A stretch of DNA of 64,000 nucleotides from Lachnospira hominis (ex Liu et al. 2021) (GCF_014287955.1 NZ_JACOPD010000005.1:1-64000); one strand, 5' to 3'. Shown: positions 1-8,109, counted from the stretch's first letter. Notes: generated from the letters alone by a model not told the origin. Made by a program: numbers and translations.

Positions 1-100
1 AGTTAGTAAGACCCCTTGAAGACGACGAGGTAGATAGGTGAAAGGTGGAAGCACGGTGACGTGTGGAGCTGATTCATACTAATAGGTCGAGGGCTTAACC
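1..100 (+). rRNA. 23S ribosomal RNA, 3' end (partial)
   Basis: The first 100 bases match the conserved end of bacterial 23S rRNA: the stretch with GGTGAAAGGTGG, then GTGTGGAGCTG, CATACTAATAGGTCGAGGG and CTTAACC. The rest of the gene lies left of the window. The 3' end is placed at the canonical CTTAACC, so it is good to a few bases. Confidence 0.93.
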
Positions 101-227
101 GAAGAGGTTAGGTTTGTAAGAAAACGCAACGAGATAGAACGAGAGTTATCTTTAAAGGTAATCGGATGAAAAAAGATATATTTAATGTGCAGTTTTGAGG
201 GAGCAATCCTTTGATAATATTGTTATT
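101..227 (+). other. Spacer after 23S rRNA, no 5S rRNA seen
   Basis: A 5S rRNA gene normally follows 23S in Clostridia. This stretch contains no recognisable 5S sequence and is closed by a terminator at 228-257. It contains a TGTGCAGTTTT-type spacer motif common near the end of rRNA operons. I see no open reading frame in it. Confidence 0.5.
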
Positions 228-257
228 AAACCTGTGGTTATTCCATAGGTTTTTTTT
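228..257 (+). terminator. Intrinsic terminator of the rRNA operon
   Basis: AAACCTGTGG (228-237) pairs with CCATAGGTTT (243-252) around a 5-nt loop, with one mismatch, and a T run follows. Confidence 0.75.
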
Positions 258-358
258 ATTTGTCTGATTCAGATAAGCTGTTATATATTGAAATTTATAG
301 TCCGAAAGGTGATAGTGATTTAAAAAGTGAAATATTTCACATTATACAATATAAAATA

Positions 359-388
359 TTGATAAAACGCTTGCGTATATTCTATAAA
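359..388 (+). promoter_or_regulatory. Probable sigma-A promoter of pdp
   Basis: TTGATA (359-364) and TATAAA (383-388) are separated by 18 bases, about 60 bases upstream of the pdp start. No other better pair was seen in the spacer. Confidence 0.4.
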
Positions 389-451
389 AAGAGTAAAATT
401 ATAAATAAGATAATAAATGTGAATATTTAAATAAAGTGGCAGGTGATTTAT

Positions 452-1756
452 ATGAGAATGTATGATTTGATTTTAAAGAAGAGAGAGGGTGGATGTCTTA
501 CTGAATCTGAGATTAATTACATTGTTAAAGGATATACACAGGGGAGTATTCCGGATTACCAGATGTCAGCATTTCTTATGGCCGTTTATTTTAAAGGCCT
601 TTCAGATGAAGAAACTTTTGCATTGACTAAGGCAATGACAGAAAGCGGTGAGAAACTGGATTTATCCTGTATACCGGGAGTTAAAGCTGATAAACACAGT
701 ACCGGTGGTGTGGGAGATAAAACTACACTTGTGTTGGCACCAATGATAGCATCACTTGGCATTAATATAGCGAAGATGAGCGGAAGAGGATTGGGCAACA
801 CCGGCGGTACAATTGATAAACTGGAATCTTTTCCGGGCTTTAATACATCATTAACTAATGAACAATTTATAGAAAATATAAAACATATCGGTATTGCAGT
901 TAATGGACCGACGCTAAGTCTTGCTCCTGCTGATAAGAAAATTTATGCATTGAGGGACGTTACAGCAACTGTAGAAAATGTTTCACTTATTGCAAGCAGT
1001 ATTATGAGTAAAAAACTTGCAGCTGGTGCAGATATAATTGTACTTGATGTTAAGTCTGGAAGTGGAGCTTTCATGAAAAACGAACATGATGCATTACAAC
1101 TTGCACATGAGATGGTAAAGATAGGAAAAGCATCAAATAAGCAAACGATTGCGGTTATATCTGATATGAATCAGCCATTAGGACATAATATTGGAAATGC
1201 GTTGGAGGTTGTTGAAGCTATTGAAACATTAAAGGGAAAAGGACCAGCTGATTTGCATAATCTTTGTATTGCACTTGGAACACAGATTTTAGAGGCAGCC
1301 GGAAAAGCATCGGATGCCGCACAGGCCAAAGATATGCTTGAATCATCACTGACGAATGGCACTGCATATTCAAAATTTAAGGAATTTATCAAGACCCAGG
1401 GTGGAGATATAAGTAATATTGACAACCCGATGAAACTTGTAAATGCAAGTTATATTGAGCCTGTAATATCAAATTCTGAGGGGTATGTTGAATCAATCGA
1501 ATGTGAACAGATAGGAAGAGCATCTATGATTCTTGGTGCAGGAAGAAAGGATAAAGACAGTCCTGTTGATTTATCTGCAGGAATAGTTCTTCATAAAAAA
1601 ACAGGTGATTTTGTCAATAAAAATGAAGAAATTGCAACTATATATTTTAATAAAAAAGAAGTAAAAAATGATGTTATTAATATTATTTTGAATTCATATA
1701 AAATAGTGGATAAAAAGTGTGAAAAACCTGAACTTATTAAGCAGATTATTAAGTAG
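452..1756 (+). CDS. pdp: Pyrimidine-nucleoside phosphorylase
   Basis: This cytosolic enzyme splits uridine, thymidine or deoxyuridine with phosphate, giving the free base and (deoxy)ribose-1-phosphate, for pyrimidine salvage. The protein of 434 residues has the usual family length. It shows the family signature KHSTGGVGDKTTLVLAP (about residues 80-96), followed by KMSGRGLGNTGGTIDKLES, and the glycine-rich phosphate-binding segment SGSGAFM. The ATG at 452 was chosen over an upstream in-frame GTG at 443 because AGGTG at 441-445 is correctly spaced from it. It is the first gene after the rRNA operon and is followed by an independently promoted cheV. The family also includes thymidine phosphorylase (deoA); the clostridial form is usually the pyrimidine enzyme. 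Confidence 0.92.
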   Translation: MRMYDLILKKREGGCLTESEINYIVKGYTQGSIPDYQMSAFLMAVYFKGLSDEETFALTKAMTESGEKLDLSCIPGVKADKHSTGGVGDKTTLVLAPMIASLGINIAKMSGRGLGNTGGTIDKLESFPGFNTSLTNEQFIENIKHIGIAVNGPTLSLAPADKKIYALRDVTATVENVSLIASSIMSKKLAAGADIIVLDVKSGSGAFMKNEHDALQLAHEMVKIGKASNKQTIAVISDMNQPLGHNIGNALEVVEAIETLKGKGPADLHNLCIALGTQILEAAGKASDAAQAKDMLESSLTNGTAYSKFKEFIKTQGGDISNIDNPMKLVNASYIEPVISNSEGYVESIECEQIGRASMILGAGRKDKDSPVDLSAGIVLHKKTGDFVNKNEEIATIYFNKKEVKNDVINIILNSYKIVDKKCEKPELIKQIIK

Positions 1757-1785
1757 AATTAGTCTTAATTATACGCTTAATTATG

Positions 1786-1814
1786 TTGAAATAGTTGTAA
1801 AAACTTGTTATAAT
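1786..1814 (+). promoter_or_regulatory. Sigma-A promoter of cheV
   Basis: TTGAAA (1786-1791) and TATAAT (1809-1814) are separated by 17 bases, and the -10 box is preceded by an extended TG motif (TGTTATAAT). It lies 39 bases upstream of the cheV start. Confidence 0.75.
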
Positions 1815-1852
1815 AAATTAATGAAATGAACGTGAATCGGAGGATTTTAGAT

Positions 1853-2758
1853 ATGGAAACTAACATATTAATGGAAAGCGGAACAAATGAATTAGAAGTT
1901 TTGGAATTTACAGTTGGCAATAATCATTACGGTATTAATGTAGCGAAGATAAAGGAGATAGTTCCATTTCATGTCGTAACACCTGTACCTAATTCACATC
2001 CTAATGTTGAAGGTATTTTTATGCCAAGAGATATGATGATTACAGTTGTAGACCTTGCTAAAGTTATTAATGCAAAGCCTTCGCCAGATATAAAAAAAGA
2101 TATGTTTATTATAACTAATTTCAATCAGTTGAATGTAGCATTTCACGTTCATACAGTTATTGGTATTCACAGAGTATCATGGGCAGACATAATTACACCG
2201 GATAGTACAGTAAGTTCTCAGGACAGTGGTATTGCGACAGGCGTAGTTAAGATTGATAATCAGCTTATTATTATATTGGATTTTGAGAAGATAGTATCAG
2301 ATATTAGTCCGGAAACTGGTCTTAAAGTATCAGATATAGAAGAATATGAAGGAAGAGAGAGAAGTCAGGCTCATGTTATTTCAGTTGAAGATTCCCCACT
2401 TCTTGGTGCAATGATAGGCAATTCTCTTAAAAAGTCTGGTTATGTTAATCTTACAAGATTTGCTAATGGACAAGAAGCATGGGATTACCTTCAGGAAGTT
2501 AAGTCAGGTGCAGTACCTAACGATATTGCATGTATAATAACAGATATTGAGATGCCTCAGATGGATGGACATCATCTTACAAAATTAATAAAAACAGATG
2601 AGCAGTTAAAGAATATTCCTGTTATTATATTCTCATCTCTTATCAATGAACAGATGAGAGCAAAAGGTGAATTGCTTGGTGCAAATGCACAGTTATCAAA
2701 ACCTGAAATAGGACAGCTTGTTGGTGAGATTGATAAGCTGATTAATGCTCAGAAATAA
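1853..2758 (+). CDS. cheV: Chemotaxis coupling protein CheV (CheW-receiver fusion)
   Basis: CheV couples chemoreceptors to the CheA kinase and is tuned by phosphorylation of its receiver domain. The 301-residue protein has an N-terminal CheW-like domain (about residues 15-160, with VLEFTVGNNHYGINVAKIKEI-type start and an MMITVVDLAKVI strand) and a C-terminal receiver domain (about 175-300). The acceptor aspartate is D231 in TDIEMPQMDG, and the conserved lysine is in LSKPE. The ATG at 1853 has CGGAGG upstream; an earlier in-frame ATG at 1826 does not. Presence of cheV indicates a motile host. It has its own promoter and is followed by a hairpin. Confidence 0.9.
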   Translation: METNILMESGTNELEVLEFTVGNNHYGINVAKIKEIVPFHVVTPVPNSHPNVEGIFMPRDMMITVVDLAKVINAKPSPDIKKDMFIITNFNQLNVAFHVHTVIGIHRVSWADIITPDSTVSSQDSGIATGVVKIDNQLIIILDFEKIVSDISPETGLKVSDIEEYEGRERSQAHVISVEDSPLLGAMIGNSLKKSGYVNLTRFANGQEAWDYLQEVKSGAVPNDIACIITDIEMPQMDGHHLTKLIKTDEQLKNIPVIIFSSLINEQMRAKGELLGANAQLSKPEIGQLVGEIDKLINAQK

Positions 2759-2780
2759 TAAAAGATATTAGTATTTTATA

Positions 2781-2805
2781 TGCTGTCACATTACTGGTGG
2801 CAGCA
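2781..2805 (+). terminator. Hairpin after cheV
   Basis: TGCTGTCAC (2781-2789) pairs with GTGGCAGCA (2797-2805) through nine pairs with one G-T. No clean T run follows, so termination may be partial and the next gene may be co-transcribed. Confidence 0.45.
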
Positions 2806-2835
2806 TATTGTATATAAAAAATTGGAGATATAAGT

Positions 2836-3360
2836 TTGAAAGATTTTAATATAGAAGATTTTATTAATGATTATAATGAAGCACAGATGGTTGTAATAGG
2901 AATTGGTTCGCAGCTTACAAGTGATAAGTATGGTGAAATATCTGCAATGAATGAGATAATAACTTTTTTTAATAATTATTTAGATAAAAAGAATTATTTT
3001 ATTATTACAACAAATAAAGAAAATATTTTTGAAAATACAGAAGTTAATCCTAAAAGAGTATGTGCTCCATTTGCTGACAATGAAGAAAACGGACAGAAAC
3101 AGTGGGATTTATATAATAAATGGCTGTCGGCAACATTAAATAAGGAATTGCTTATAATTGAACTCGGTGAGGATTTTAATCATCCGAATGTTTTCAGATG
3201 GCCATTTGAGAAAATTGTTTTTATTAATCAAAAAAGTAAAATGTATAGAATTAATGATGAATTTTACCAGCTTCCTGAAAATATAGGGGAGAGGGCATGT
3301 GGCATTAATAAGAATGCAAAGGATTTTGTTGAAGAATTACGAGATATGCTTTTAAAGTAA
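2836..3360 (+). CDS. SIR2-like Rossmann-fold protein
   Basis: The 174-residue protein has the layout of short clostridial SIR2-like proteins: a nucleotide-binding start VVIGIGSQL (about 19-27), the strand FIITTNKENIFEN resembling the sirtuin FTTNID segment, and LLIIELGEDFNHPNVFRWPFEKIVFIN near the end. It lacks the zinc-binding cysteine pairs of true deacetylases, so NAD binding is plausible but deacetylation is not shown. The start is a TTG at 2836 with GGAGA upstream; no ATG is close. It lies 77 bases downstream of cheV. Confidence 0.5.
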   Translation: MKDFNIEDFINDYNEAQMVVIGIGSQLTSDKYGEISAMNEIITFFNNYLDKKNYFIITTNKENIFENTEVNPKRVCAPFADNEENGQKQWDLYNKWLSATLNKELLIIELGEDFNHPNVFRWPFEKIVFINQKSKMYRINDEFYQLPENIGERACGINKNAKDFVEELRDMLLK

Positions 3361-3438
3361 TTTATTGTTAAATTGATTATTGTATGATACAATTTTAATG
3401 TTTAAAATGGCAGTATTTATAGAATGAGGAGAAAATAA

Positions 3439-4992
3439 ATGAGCTTAGATGAAAAACCGGATTTTTCTGAACCAGAACTTTCAGAAGATGATATGAAAAG
3501 GCTTTCACAGATGGGGCTTGATAATATTATAGAGCAGGTCACAACAGATACATCATCAGTTGATGATTTGTTTGATGACACGAAGGAAGAAAAAGACAAC
3601 ATTAATAATCAGAATAATAAAGAGAAAGCTGACGAAAAAAAAGCTGATGTCAATATGGCTGTTGATACTGTTGATAATGATGAGACGGCGGCTGACTCAG
3701 CAAAAGCATCAAAAAAAGGCAAGAAAAAACAGAAAAAAGAAAAGACAAAGAAAAATAATATTTTTTCTGTTATAAAAAGTGTTTTCTTTGAGAATCTTGA
3801 TGAAGAAGATGAAGATTTAGATATTGAAAAAAAAGAAAAGTCGTCTAAACAAAAAGTTGTAAAGACAAATAAAACTAAAAAATCTGTTGATGATGTAAGA
3901 AAAGATGATGATATCAGACAGTCAGCACCAGAGACACAGGCAGAGTTACAGCCACATGCAGAACCACAGCCGGAAAATGAAAGTATCATCGATGAAAACA
4001 GGGCAGACATTGCTGATAATATCAATCAAGATGATGAAAATTCTGTAAATAATGATATTTATGATGATACATCGGAAGATAAGACAGAAAAAAATGATTT
4101 GCCGGAAGAACCAGACAGAAGCAAAGATGAGAATGTACAGCTTATCAAGGAAATGTATGGTGACAAAGATAATCTTGACGAAAATATTGCACCTAAAAAG
4201 GGGCTTATAGCTAAGCTTAAATATCGTATTGCCCAGTTGAAGAAGAAAAATGCTGAAGAGGATAAACTGGAAGAAGAAGCTGAACTTGCAGATATAGAAG
4301 AACAGAAGAAGAAAAAAGAAGAAAAACAGGCGGCAGCAGCAGTTAAAAAAGAAAATGCCAAGAAAGAGAAAGAAGTTAAGGCTGCTGAGAAAAAGAAGGC
4401 TAAGGATGCAAAAGCAGCTAAGAAAGCTGCAAAACCTAAGAAAGAGAAAAAGCCAAAGCCGGAACCAAAGCCTGGAGATATATTAAAGATAAAACCTAAG
4501 AGCATAATGTTATTTATTACACTTGTTGCAAGTGTGATTGTTCTTATTTCACTTCTTAATACAACAGTAAGCTATACAACAGCAATTTCAAAGGCAAAAA
4601 CAAATCTTGAAAATGGTGATTATTCAAAAGTTTATGAATCATTATCAGGAATGAAATTAAATAAGAGTGATGAGACATTGTACAGACAGGCAACGCTTAT
4701 AACATATGTTACAAGACAGTATGAATCATATCAGAATTATATGGAAATGGATATGAAAACGGAGGCAATCAATGCACTTGTAAAAGGACTTGCCAGATAT
4801 GATACATATTATAATGAAGCGAACAGTCTTGGTGTCGGAAACCAGATGAAAGAAGCACGAGCACAGATTATACAGGCTTTTAATGATACATTTAAAATAT
4901 CTGAATCAGAAGCAGTATCATTAGTTGCTATGTCTGATAATAATTTTACGCAGTACTATAGAAAAATTGAAGCATACGGAAAGGCAAGATAA
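3439..4992 (+). CDS. Lysine/glutamate-rich single-pass membrane protein
   Basis: The 517-residue protein is not assigned to a function. Residues 1 to about 350 are highly charged, with long lysine, glutamate and alanine-rich runs that should form extended or coiled-coil cytoplasmic structure. One transmembrane helix follows (about 355-375, SIMLFITLVASVIVLISLL), and the C-terminal 140 residues look helical and TPR-like on the outside. Such architecture is frequent in Lachnospiraceae next to cell-surface or signalling genes. ATG 3439 follows GAGGAGA. It is the last clear host gene before the prophage. Confidence 0.6.
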   Translation: MSLDEKPDFSEPELSEDDMKRLSQMGLDNIIEQVTTDTSSVDDLFDDTKEEKDNINNQNNKEKADEKKADVNMAVDTVDNDETAADSAKASKKGKKKQKKEKTKKNNIFSVIKSVFFENLDEEDEDLDIEKKEKSSKQKVVKTNKTKKSVDDVRKDDDIRQSAPETQAELQPHAEPQPENESIIDENRADIADNINQDDENSVNNDIYDDTSEDKTEKNDLPEEPDRSKDENVQLIKEMYGDKDNLDENIAPKKGLIAKLKYRIAQLKKKNAEEDKLEEEAELADIEEQKKKKEEKQAAAAVKKENAKKEKEVKAAEKKKAKDAKAAKKAAKPKKEKKPKPEPKPGDILKIKPKSIMLFITLVASVIVLISLLNTTVSYTTAISKAKTNLENGDYSKVYESLSGMKLNKSDETLYRQATLITYVTRQYESYQNYMEMDMKTEAINALVKGLARYDTYYNEANSLGVGNQMKEARAQIIQAFNDTFKISESEAVSLVAMSDNNFTQYYRKIEAYGKAR

Positions 4993-4994
4993 TA

Positions 4995-5029
4995 AATGAT
5001 AGCTATAATCGATTATGATGCCTATCATT
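4995..5029 (+). terminator. Terminator-like hairpin at the host side of the junction
   Basis: AATGATAG (4995-5002) is perfectly complementary to CTATCATT (5022-5029). The T tail is poor. The host-prophage junction should lie between here and 5222, but the att core cannot be fixed because the other end is not in the window. Confidence 0.45.
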
Positions 5030-5130
5030 ATTCTGTAATCACTGTAAAATAAGGCTTTATAGATGTTACGTTTACAATAAAATTATATTTTACTAATTAT
5101 TTACTAAATACAATGTCTTGAATGAATGCG

Positions 5131-5169
5131 AGAGTACCAAATGGCGAAGAAACCAGGAGGTACTCTTTT
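5131..5169 (+). terminator. Intrinsic terminator in the left junction region
   Basis: AGAGTACC (5131-5138) pairs perfectly with GGTACTCT (5159-5166), followed by TTTA. Confidence 0.5.
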
Positions 5170-5196
5170 ACATTATCTTTAATTTTTATGTATAAT
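5167..5196 (+). promoter_or_regulatory. Sigma-A promoter for the leftmost prophage gene
   Basis: TTTACA (5167-5172) and TATAAT (5191-5196) are separated by 18 bases. It lies 26 bases before the DUF6431-like gene and overlaps the tail of the preceding terminator. Confidence 0.55.
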
Positions 5197-5222
5197 AAAC
5201 CTTGTCAGTGAGGTGAAAAAAT

Positions 5223-5525
5223 ATGAATTACATATGCGAATCTTGCGGTAGTGATTTGAAATATTATGATAAAGTTTCAAGAATGGTACGGACGAAAAAT
5301 CGTAAAGTGTCTATCATTACTGTAAAAAGATTCAAATGTCCAGTTTGTAATTGTATACATAGAAAACTTCCGAATAACATTTTTCCTTATAAACAATACG
5401 ACGCAAGAATAATAACAGGAGTTATAGAAGGTAAAATAACAAGCAATATGATAGACTATGAGGATTATCCTTGCGAGATGACTATGACTAGATGGCGAAC
5501 GCTTAATTTACAATCTCTCTTATGA
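5223..5525 (+). CDS. DUF6431-like zinc-ribbon protein
   Basis: The 100-residue protein has two CxxC pairs: CESCGS near the N-terminus and CPVCNCIH at about residue 40, followed by RKLPNNIFPYKQY. This resembles DUF6431, a zinc-ribbon module that often sits next to integrases or transposases in Firmicutes mobile elements. At 100 residues it is shorter than many family members and may consist of the zinc ribbon plus a small helical tail with MTMTRWRT, suggestive of a DNA-binding turn. It has its own sigma-A promoter and is the leftmost element gene, opposite the integrase end. A role in integration or excision control is inference. Confidence 0.55.
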   Translation: MNYICESCGSDLKYYDKVSRMVRTKNRKVSIITVKRFKCPVCNCIHRKLPNNIFPYKQYDARIITGVIEGKITSNMIDYEDYPCEMTMTRWRTLNLQSLL

Positions 5526-5571
5526 GAAAACCTTTAATAAAAATGTAGTTATATGAAAGGAGATTTATATC

Positions 5572-5790
5572 ATGAAGAGAAAAGGAAACAACATAGCAGA
5601 GGATACATTCTTATACTGGTTAGAGGTTGAACAGTATATGACACAATTCAAAGAAGGAAATTTTGAGAACTATGATGAGTGTCAGAAAGTATTACAGCAT
5701 CTGGCAGTAAGAGAATTACAAATGTCTATCGATAAATGCAACTCTCAAGGAGTATCAATTGAAATACCATCATTTTTAGTAAAGCGTTAA
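5572..5790 (+). CDS. Small soluble prophage protein
   Basis: I do not recognise this 72-residue protein. It is hydrophilic and predicted mostly helical (LYWLEVEQYMTQFKEGNFENYDECQKVLQHL). It follows a GAAAGGAG ribosome-binding site and is closed by a strong terminator at 5798. It is the first of the small left-arm genes. Confidence 0.65.
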   Translation: MKRKGNNIAEDTFLYWLEVEQYMTQFKEGNFENYDECQKVLQHLAVRELQMSIDKCNSQGVSIEIPSFLVKR

Positions 5791-5797
5791 AACGAAG

Positions 5798-5832
5798 GGC
5801 AGTCTGTGAAAACATGGACTGTCTTTTTTTTT
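5798..5832 (+). terminator. Intrinsic terminator
   Basis: GGCAGTC (5798-5804) pairs with GACTGTC (5817-5823), followed by a run of nine T. Confidence 0.75.
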
Positions 5833-5921
5833 GCGAGTGTTCCACCGAGGTTGTTTTTACTATTGTGTAATTCTAACCTAGAATAGAATCACCGGCGGTA
5901 ATAAACACAAAGGAGATTTAT

Positions 5922-6341
5922 ATGGGAACAACATTAAGAGCTGAATTATCAGAAAAGAATCCATATTGGATAGAAAAACATAGATATTACGAATTAAAAC
6001 ATTTTTGCTTGCAATACCCTATATGGAAGAAAGCATATGCTGCATTGGACGGAACTAATACAAAAACTATGAATTTGGCGATGAGAGTTATAACCAATAA
6101 TATTGACGACCCAACATCAAGATACGCAATAGCTAGAACATACTATGCAGATCGTATGAACATGCTTGAAAGAGTTGCTAATTTCACAAATCCAGAATTG
6201 GCAAAGTATCTACTAAAGGGAATTACAGAAGGATGGTCTTATGATATTTTGAAAGCTAGATTAAATATTCCGTGTTGCAAAGATATTTACTATGACTTGT
6301 ACAGACGATTTTTCTGGTTGCTGGATAAAGAGCGAGGATAG
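5922..6341 (+). CDS. Conserved phage protein, possible HTH regulator
   Basis: The 139-residue basic protein begins MGTTLRAELSEKNPYWI and is rich in aromatic and charged residues (KHRYYELKHFCLQYP). The C-terminal half (about 100-139, LLKGITEGWSYDILKARLNIPCCKDIYYDLYRRFFW) could fold as a helix-turn-helix like those of late-gene regulators of Firmicutes phages. I recognise it as a type seen in gut phages but know no function. The ATG is preceded by AAAGGAG. It is followed directly by the first copy of the 28-nt promoter-like element. Confidence 0.6.
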   Translation: MGTTLRAELSEKNPYWIEKHRYYELKHFCLQYPIWKKAYAALDGTNTKTMNLAMRVITNNIDDPTSRYAIARTYYADRMNMLERVANFTNPELAKYLLKGITEGWSYDILKARLNIPCCKDIYYDLYRRFFWLLDKERG

Positions 6342-6369
6342 TTCGCAATAAATACATTGTCCTTTATGA
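6342..6369 (+). promoter_or_regulatory. 28-nt promoter-like element, copy 1
   Basis: TTCGC, then ATACA at positions 11-15, then CTTTATGA. It begins at the last base of the upstream stop codon region and lies 16 bases before the gene at 6386. Confidence 0.7.
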
Positions 6370-6385
6370 AAGGATGGTGCATATT

Positions 6386-6595
6386 ATGAAAATGACAAAA
6401 GAACATATTGATACTATTAACGAGCTTTTAGCAGAACATGGGGAAGCGCTTACAGCATTTTATGATGAAGGAATTCGTTATGGAATGAAGTGGGGTGTAG
6501 TATTTACTGCCATTGGAGTTGGTATTGGAGCGTCAATTAATTATGTTAGTTATAAGATTAAAAATGCAAAATCAGACAAAGAGATTGAGTCCTAA
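6386..6595 (+). CDS. Small single-pass membrane protein
   Basis: The 69-residue protein has a soluble helical N-terminal part and one transmembrane segment (about residues 35-53, VVFTAIGVGIGASINYV), then a short charged tail. ATG 6386 was preferred over ATG 6374 because the GAAAGGA site touches 6374. Function is unknown. It forms a self-contained cassette with element copy 1 in front and a terminator overlapping its stop codon. Confidence 0.6.
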   Translation: MKMTKEHIDTINELLAEHGEALTAFYDEGIRYGMKWGVVFTAIGVGIGASINYVSYKIKNAKSDKEIES

Positions 6596-6612
6596 CAAGG
6601 GCTCTTTCTTTT
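6587..6612 (+). terminator. Intrinsic terminator overlapping a stop codon
   Basis: GAGTCC (6587-6592) pairs with GGGCTC (6599-6604) with a T-rich tail. The stop codon at 6593 lies in the loop. Confidence 0.7.
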
Positions 6613-6614
6613 TC

Positions 6615-6642
6615 TTCGCAATAAATGCATTGTCCTTTATGA
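6615..6642 (+). promoter_or_regulatory. 28-nt promoter-like element, copy 2
   Basis: TTCGC, ATGCA at 11-15, CTTTATGA. It directly abuts the T tail of the preceding terminator and lies 31 bases before the gene at 6674. Confidence 0.7.
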
Positions 6643-6673
6643 AGAAAATAAAATCATAACGGAGGTATTAAAA

Positions 6674-6871
6674 ATGGATATTGTAAAGAAAGTAGCAAAG
6701 ATGAGATTGAATTTTCATGCAAGTATGCTAGACGTATATAATGTTGCTAATCAGTTAGGAATATTAAAAGACGATAAAGCTGAAGAAATAATGAAAAAAC
6801 ATACAATGAAATGCTTTGATGCAATGGAACATATGGGATTAGATCCGTTTGGAAAGCATTCTAAAGATTGA
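6674..6871 (+). CDS. Small helical protein
   Basis: The 65-residue soluble protein is unrecognised. It is basic at the start and methionine- and lysine-rich (MDIVKKVAKMRLNFHASML). It sits in a cassette: element copy 2, a CGGAGGT ribosome site, the gene, and a perfect terminator that begins at the stop codon. Confidence 0.6.
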   Translation: MDIVKKVAKMRLNFHASMLDVYNVANQLGILKDDKAEEIMKKHTMKCFDAMEHMGLDPFGKHSKD

Positions 6872-6895
6872 GCCAGCAATGGCTCTTTCTTTTTA
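6870..6895 (+). terminator. Intrinsic terminator
   Basis: GAGCCA and TGGCTC (6870-6885) form a perfect 6-bp stem with loop GCAA and a T tail. The same 16 bases recur at 9203. Confidence 0.8.
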
Positions 6896-7003
6896 TTCTA
6901 GGTTAAATCCAGTACGTAGGTTACTGGAAATCATACTATATTGATATTTGAAAAATTGCCCGGTGGGAAAATTCCGGAAAATATTTTCAGAAAGGAGGAG
7001 CAT

Positions 7004-7225
7004 ATGCCATTAATTTGGTTATTGGTAGGTATTCTTATAGGATTACTCGTATCAAGATTTATATTTAAGGATAAGCCAATAGGTTCGCTTAGGGTTGACC
7101 AATCTGACCCGGATAGCGGAACTTATTTATTTCTTGAAATAGACCGAGGAGGTATGGATGATATCTATAAGAAGCAAACCGTACGTTTACGTGTGAAAAT
7201 TGAGGATTACATTTCGCACAAATAA
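7004..7225 (+). CDS. Small membrane-anchored protein
   Basis: The 73-residue protein starts with a transmembrane helix (about residues 3-22, LIWLLVGILIGLLVSRFIF) and ends in a beta-rich cytoplasmic or surface part with RGGMDDIYKKQTVRLRVKI. ATG 7004 follows AAAGGAGGAG, whereas the longer frame back to a TTG at 6941 has no ribosome site. Related small proteins are common in Clostridia phages, with no known role. The third promoter-like element overlaps its last codons. Confidence 0.65.
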   Translation: MPLIWLLVGILIGLLVSRFIFKDKPIGSLRVDQSDPDSGTYLFLEIDRGGMDDIYKKQTVRLRVKIEDYISHK

Positions 7226-7240
7226 CACTTTCTATTATGA
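7213..7240 (+). promoter_or_regulatory. 28-nt promoter-like element, copy 3
   Basis: TTCGC, TAACA at 11-15, TATTATGA. It overlaps the end of the upstream gene by 13 bases and lies 29 bases before the gene at 7270. Confidence 0.7.
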
Positions 7241-7269
7241 AAGAAATTATTAAAAGGAGGTTTCACAAA

Positions 7270-7686
7270 ATGAGCGAACCAAATATTAAAGATTTATTGA
7301 ACGAGGAAATTGCAACGGAGATTCAGAACTTATCTGAACTCAAAGCAGGTTCTGACGAAAAATCGAGTGCTATTGATGATTTGGCAAAGCTGTACAAGCT
7401 GAGAATCGAGGAGAACAAGAGCGAATGGGATGCGGATGAGAAGTATGATCGTCGTGTGATGGAAGGAGAAGCCAACACTAAAGACGATGAAATGAAGCAG
7501 AGACAACTCGAAGAGCAGGTTAAGGAACGATATTTCAGAGTAGGTGTAGCAGCGGCAGAATTAATGGTGCCATTGATATTCTATGGAATCTGGATGAGGA
7601 AAGGATTTAAGTTTGAAGAAACAGGAACATATACCTCGAAGACATTTACAGGTTTGATCAATCGTTTTAGACCAACAAAGAAATAA
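7270..7686 (+). CDS. Conserved phage protein with C-terminal membrane segment
   Basis: The 138-residue protein has an acidic helical N-terminal part (about 1-90, coiled-coil prone, EIATEIQNLSELKAGSDEKSS type) and a hydrophobic stretch (about 98-113, VGVAAAELMVPLIFYGIWM), then a conserved tail KGFKFEETGTYTSKTF. I recognise it as a frequently conserved small protein of gut Clostridia phages, without a known function. ATG 7270 follows AAAGGAGG; an upstream in-frame start at 7237 lies inside the promoter-like element. Confidence 0.65.
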   Translation: MSEPNIKDLLNEEIATEIQNLSELKAGSDEKSSAIDDLAKLYKLRIEENKSEWDADEKYDRRVMEGEANTKDDEMKQRQLEEQVKERYFRVGVAAAELMVPLIFYGIWMRKGFKFEETGTYTSKTFTGLINRFRPTKK

Positions 7687-7700
7687 TGATTTTTTGATAA

Positions 7701-7733
7701 GGGGACGTGTACAACGCATGTCCTCTTTTTTTC
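7701..7733 (+). terminator. Intrinsic terminator
   Basis: GGACGTG (7703-7709) pairs with CATGTCC (7717-7723) with one G-T, followed by CTTTTTTTC. Confidence 0.7.
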
Positions 7734-7761
7734 TACGCTATTATAACATTTACTACTATGA
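7734..7761 (+). promoter_or_regulatory. 28-nt promoter-like element, copy 4
   Basis: TACGC in place of TTCGC, TAACA at 11-15, TACTATGA. It abuts the preceding terminator and lies 25 bases before the gene at 7787. Confidence 0.65.
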
Positions 7762-7786
7762 GAAACAGAAAAGGAGGTAAAATTAG

Positions 7787-8098
7787 ATGAACAAAATTTA
7801 TGTGGAGGTACCAATTACTACAAATCAGACTACATTAAGTATTCCTTGTGGTGATGACGAAAGCTTATGGCATTTTACTGTCATATTCAATGAGAATGAA
7901 TATTTGCATAAGAGATTGGTTACTGTTATAGACAACCTTGATGATGGAGAAAATCCGGCAGTTCAAAGTATGTTAGTAACGAATGAAAACAATCGAACAG
8001 CAACATTTGAGTATCATATGGATAAGGACGTAAAGGCTGATGTCAAGCTGTCAGTTTATTATTGCAAGGAATGCAGAATAATTACTGCTGAGTGGTAA
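7787..8098 (+). CDS. Beta-rich prophage protein
   Basis: The 103-residue protein has alternating hydrophobic strands (IYVEVPITTNQTTLSIP, WHFTVIFNENEY, ATFEYHMDKDVKADVKLSVYY) typical of a small beta-sandwich, and one CKEC pair near the end. Function is not recognised. ATG 7787 follows AAAAGGAGG. It is a cassette gene between element copy 4 and a terminator at 8110. Confidence 0.6.
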   Translation: MNKIYVEVPITTNQTTLSIPCGDDESLWHFTVIFNENEYLHKRLVTVIDNLDDGENPAVQSMLVTNENNRTATFEYHMDKDVKADVKLSVYYCKECRIITAEW

Positions 8099-8109
8099 TC
8101 GTGCCTATA

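Noticed and set aside
3609..4505. Minus-strand frames opposite the charged membrane protein
   Set aside because: Serine- and phenylalanine-rich text is what reversed lysine/glutamate codons produce; no ribosome sites.
5500..5570. A degenerate 17th copy of the promoter-like element near 5527
   Set aside because: The TTCGC box is absent and the spacing is off by one, so it does not meet the fixed pattern.
6386..6595. GMKWG in the small membrane protein, considered as a sixth tagged protein
   Set aside because: The H-x-G part is missing and the match lies at the edge of a transmembrane helix, so coincidence is likely.
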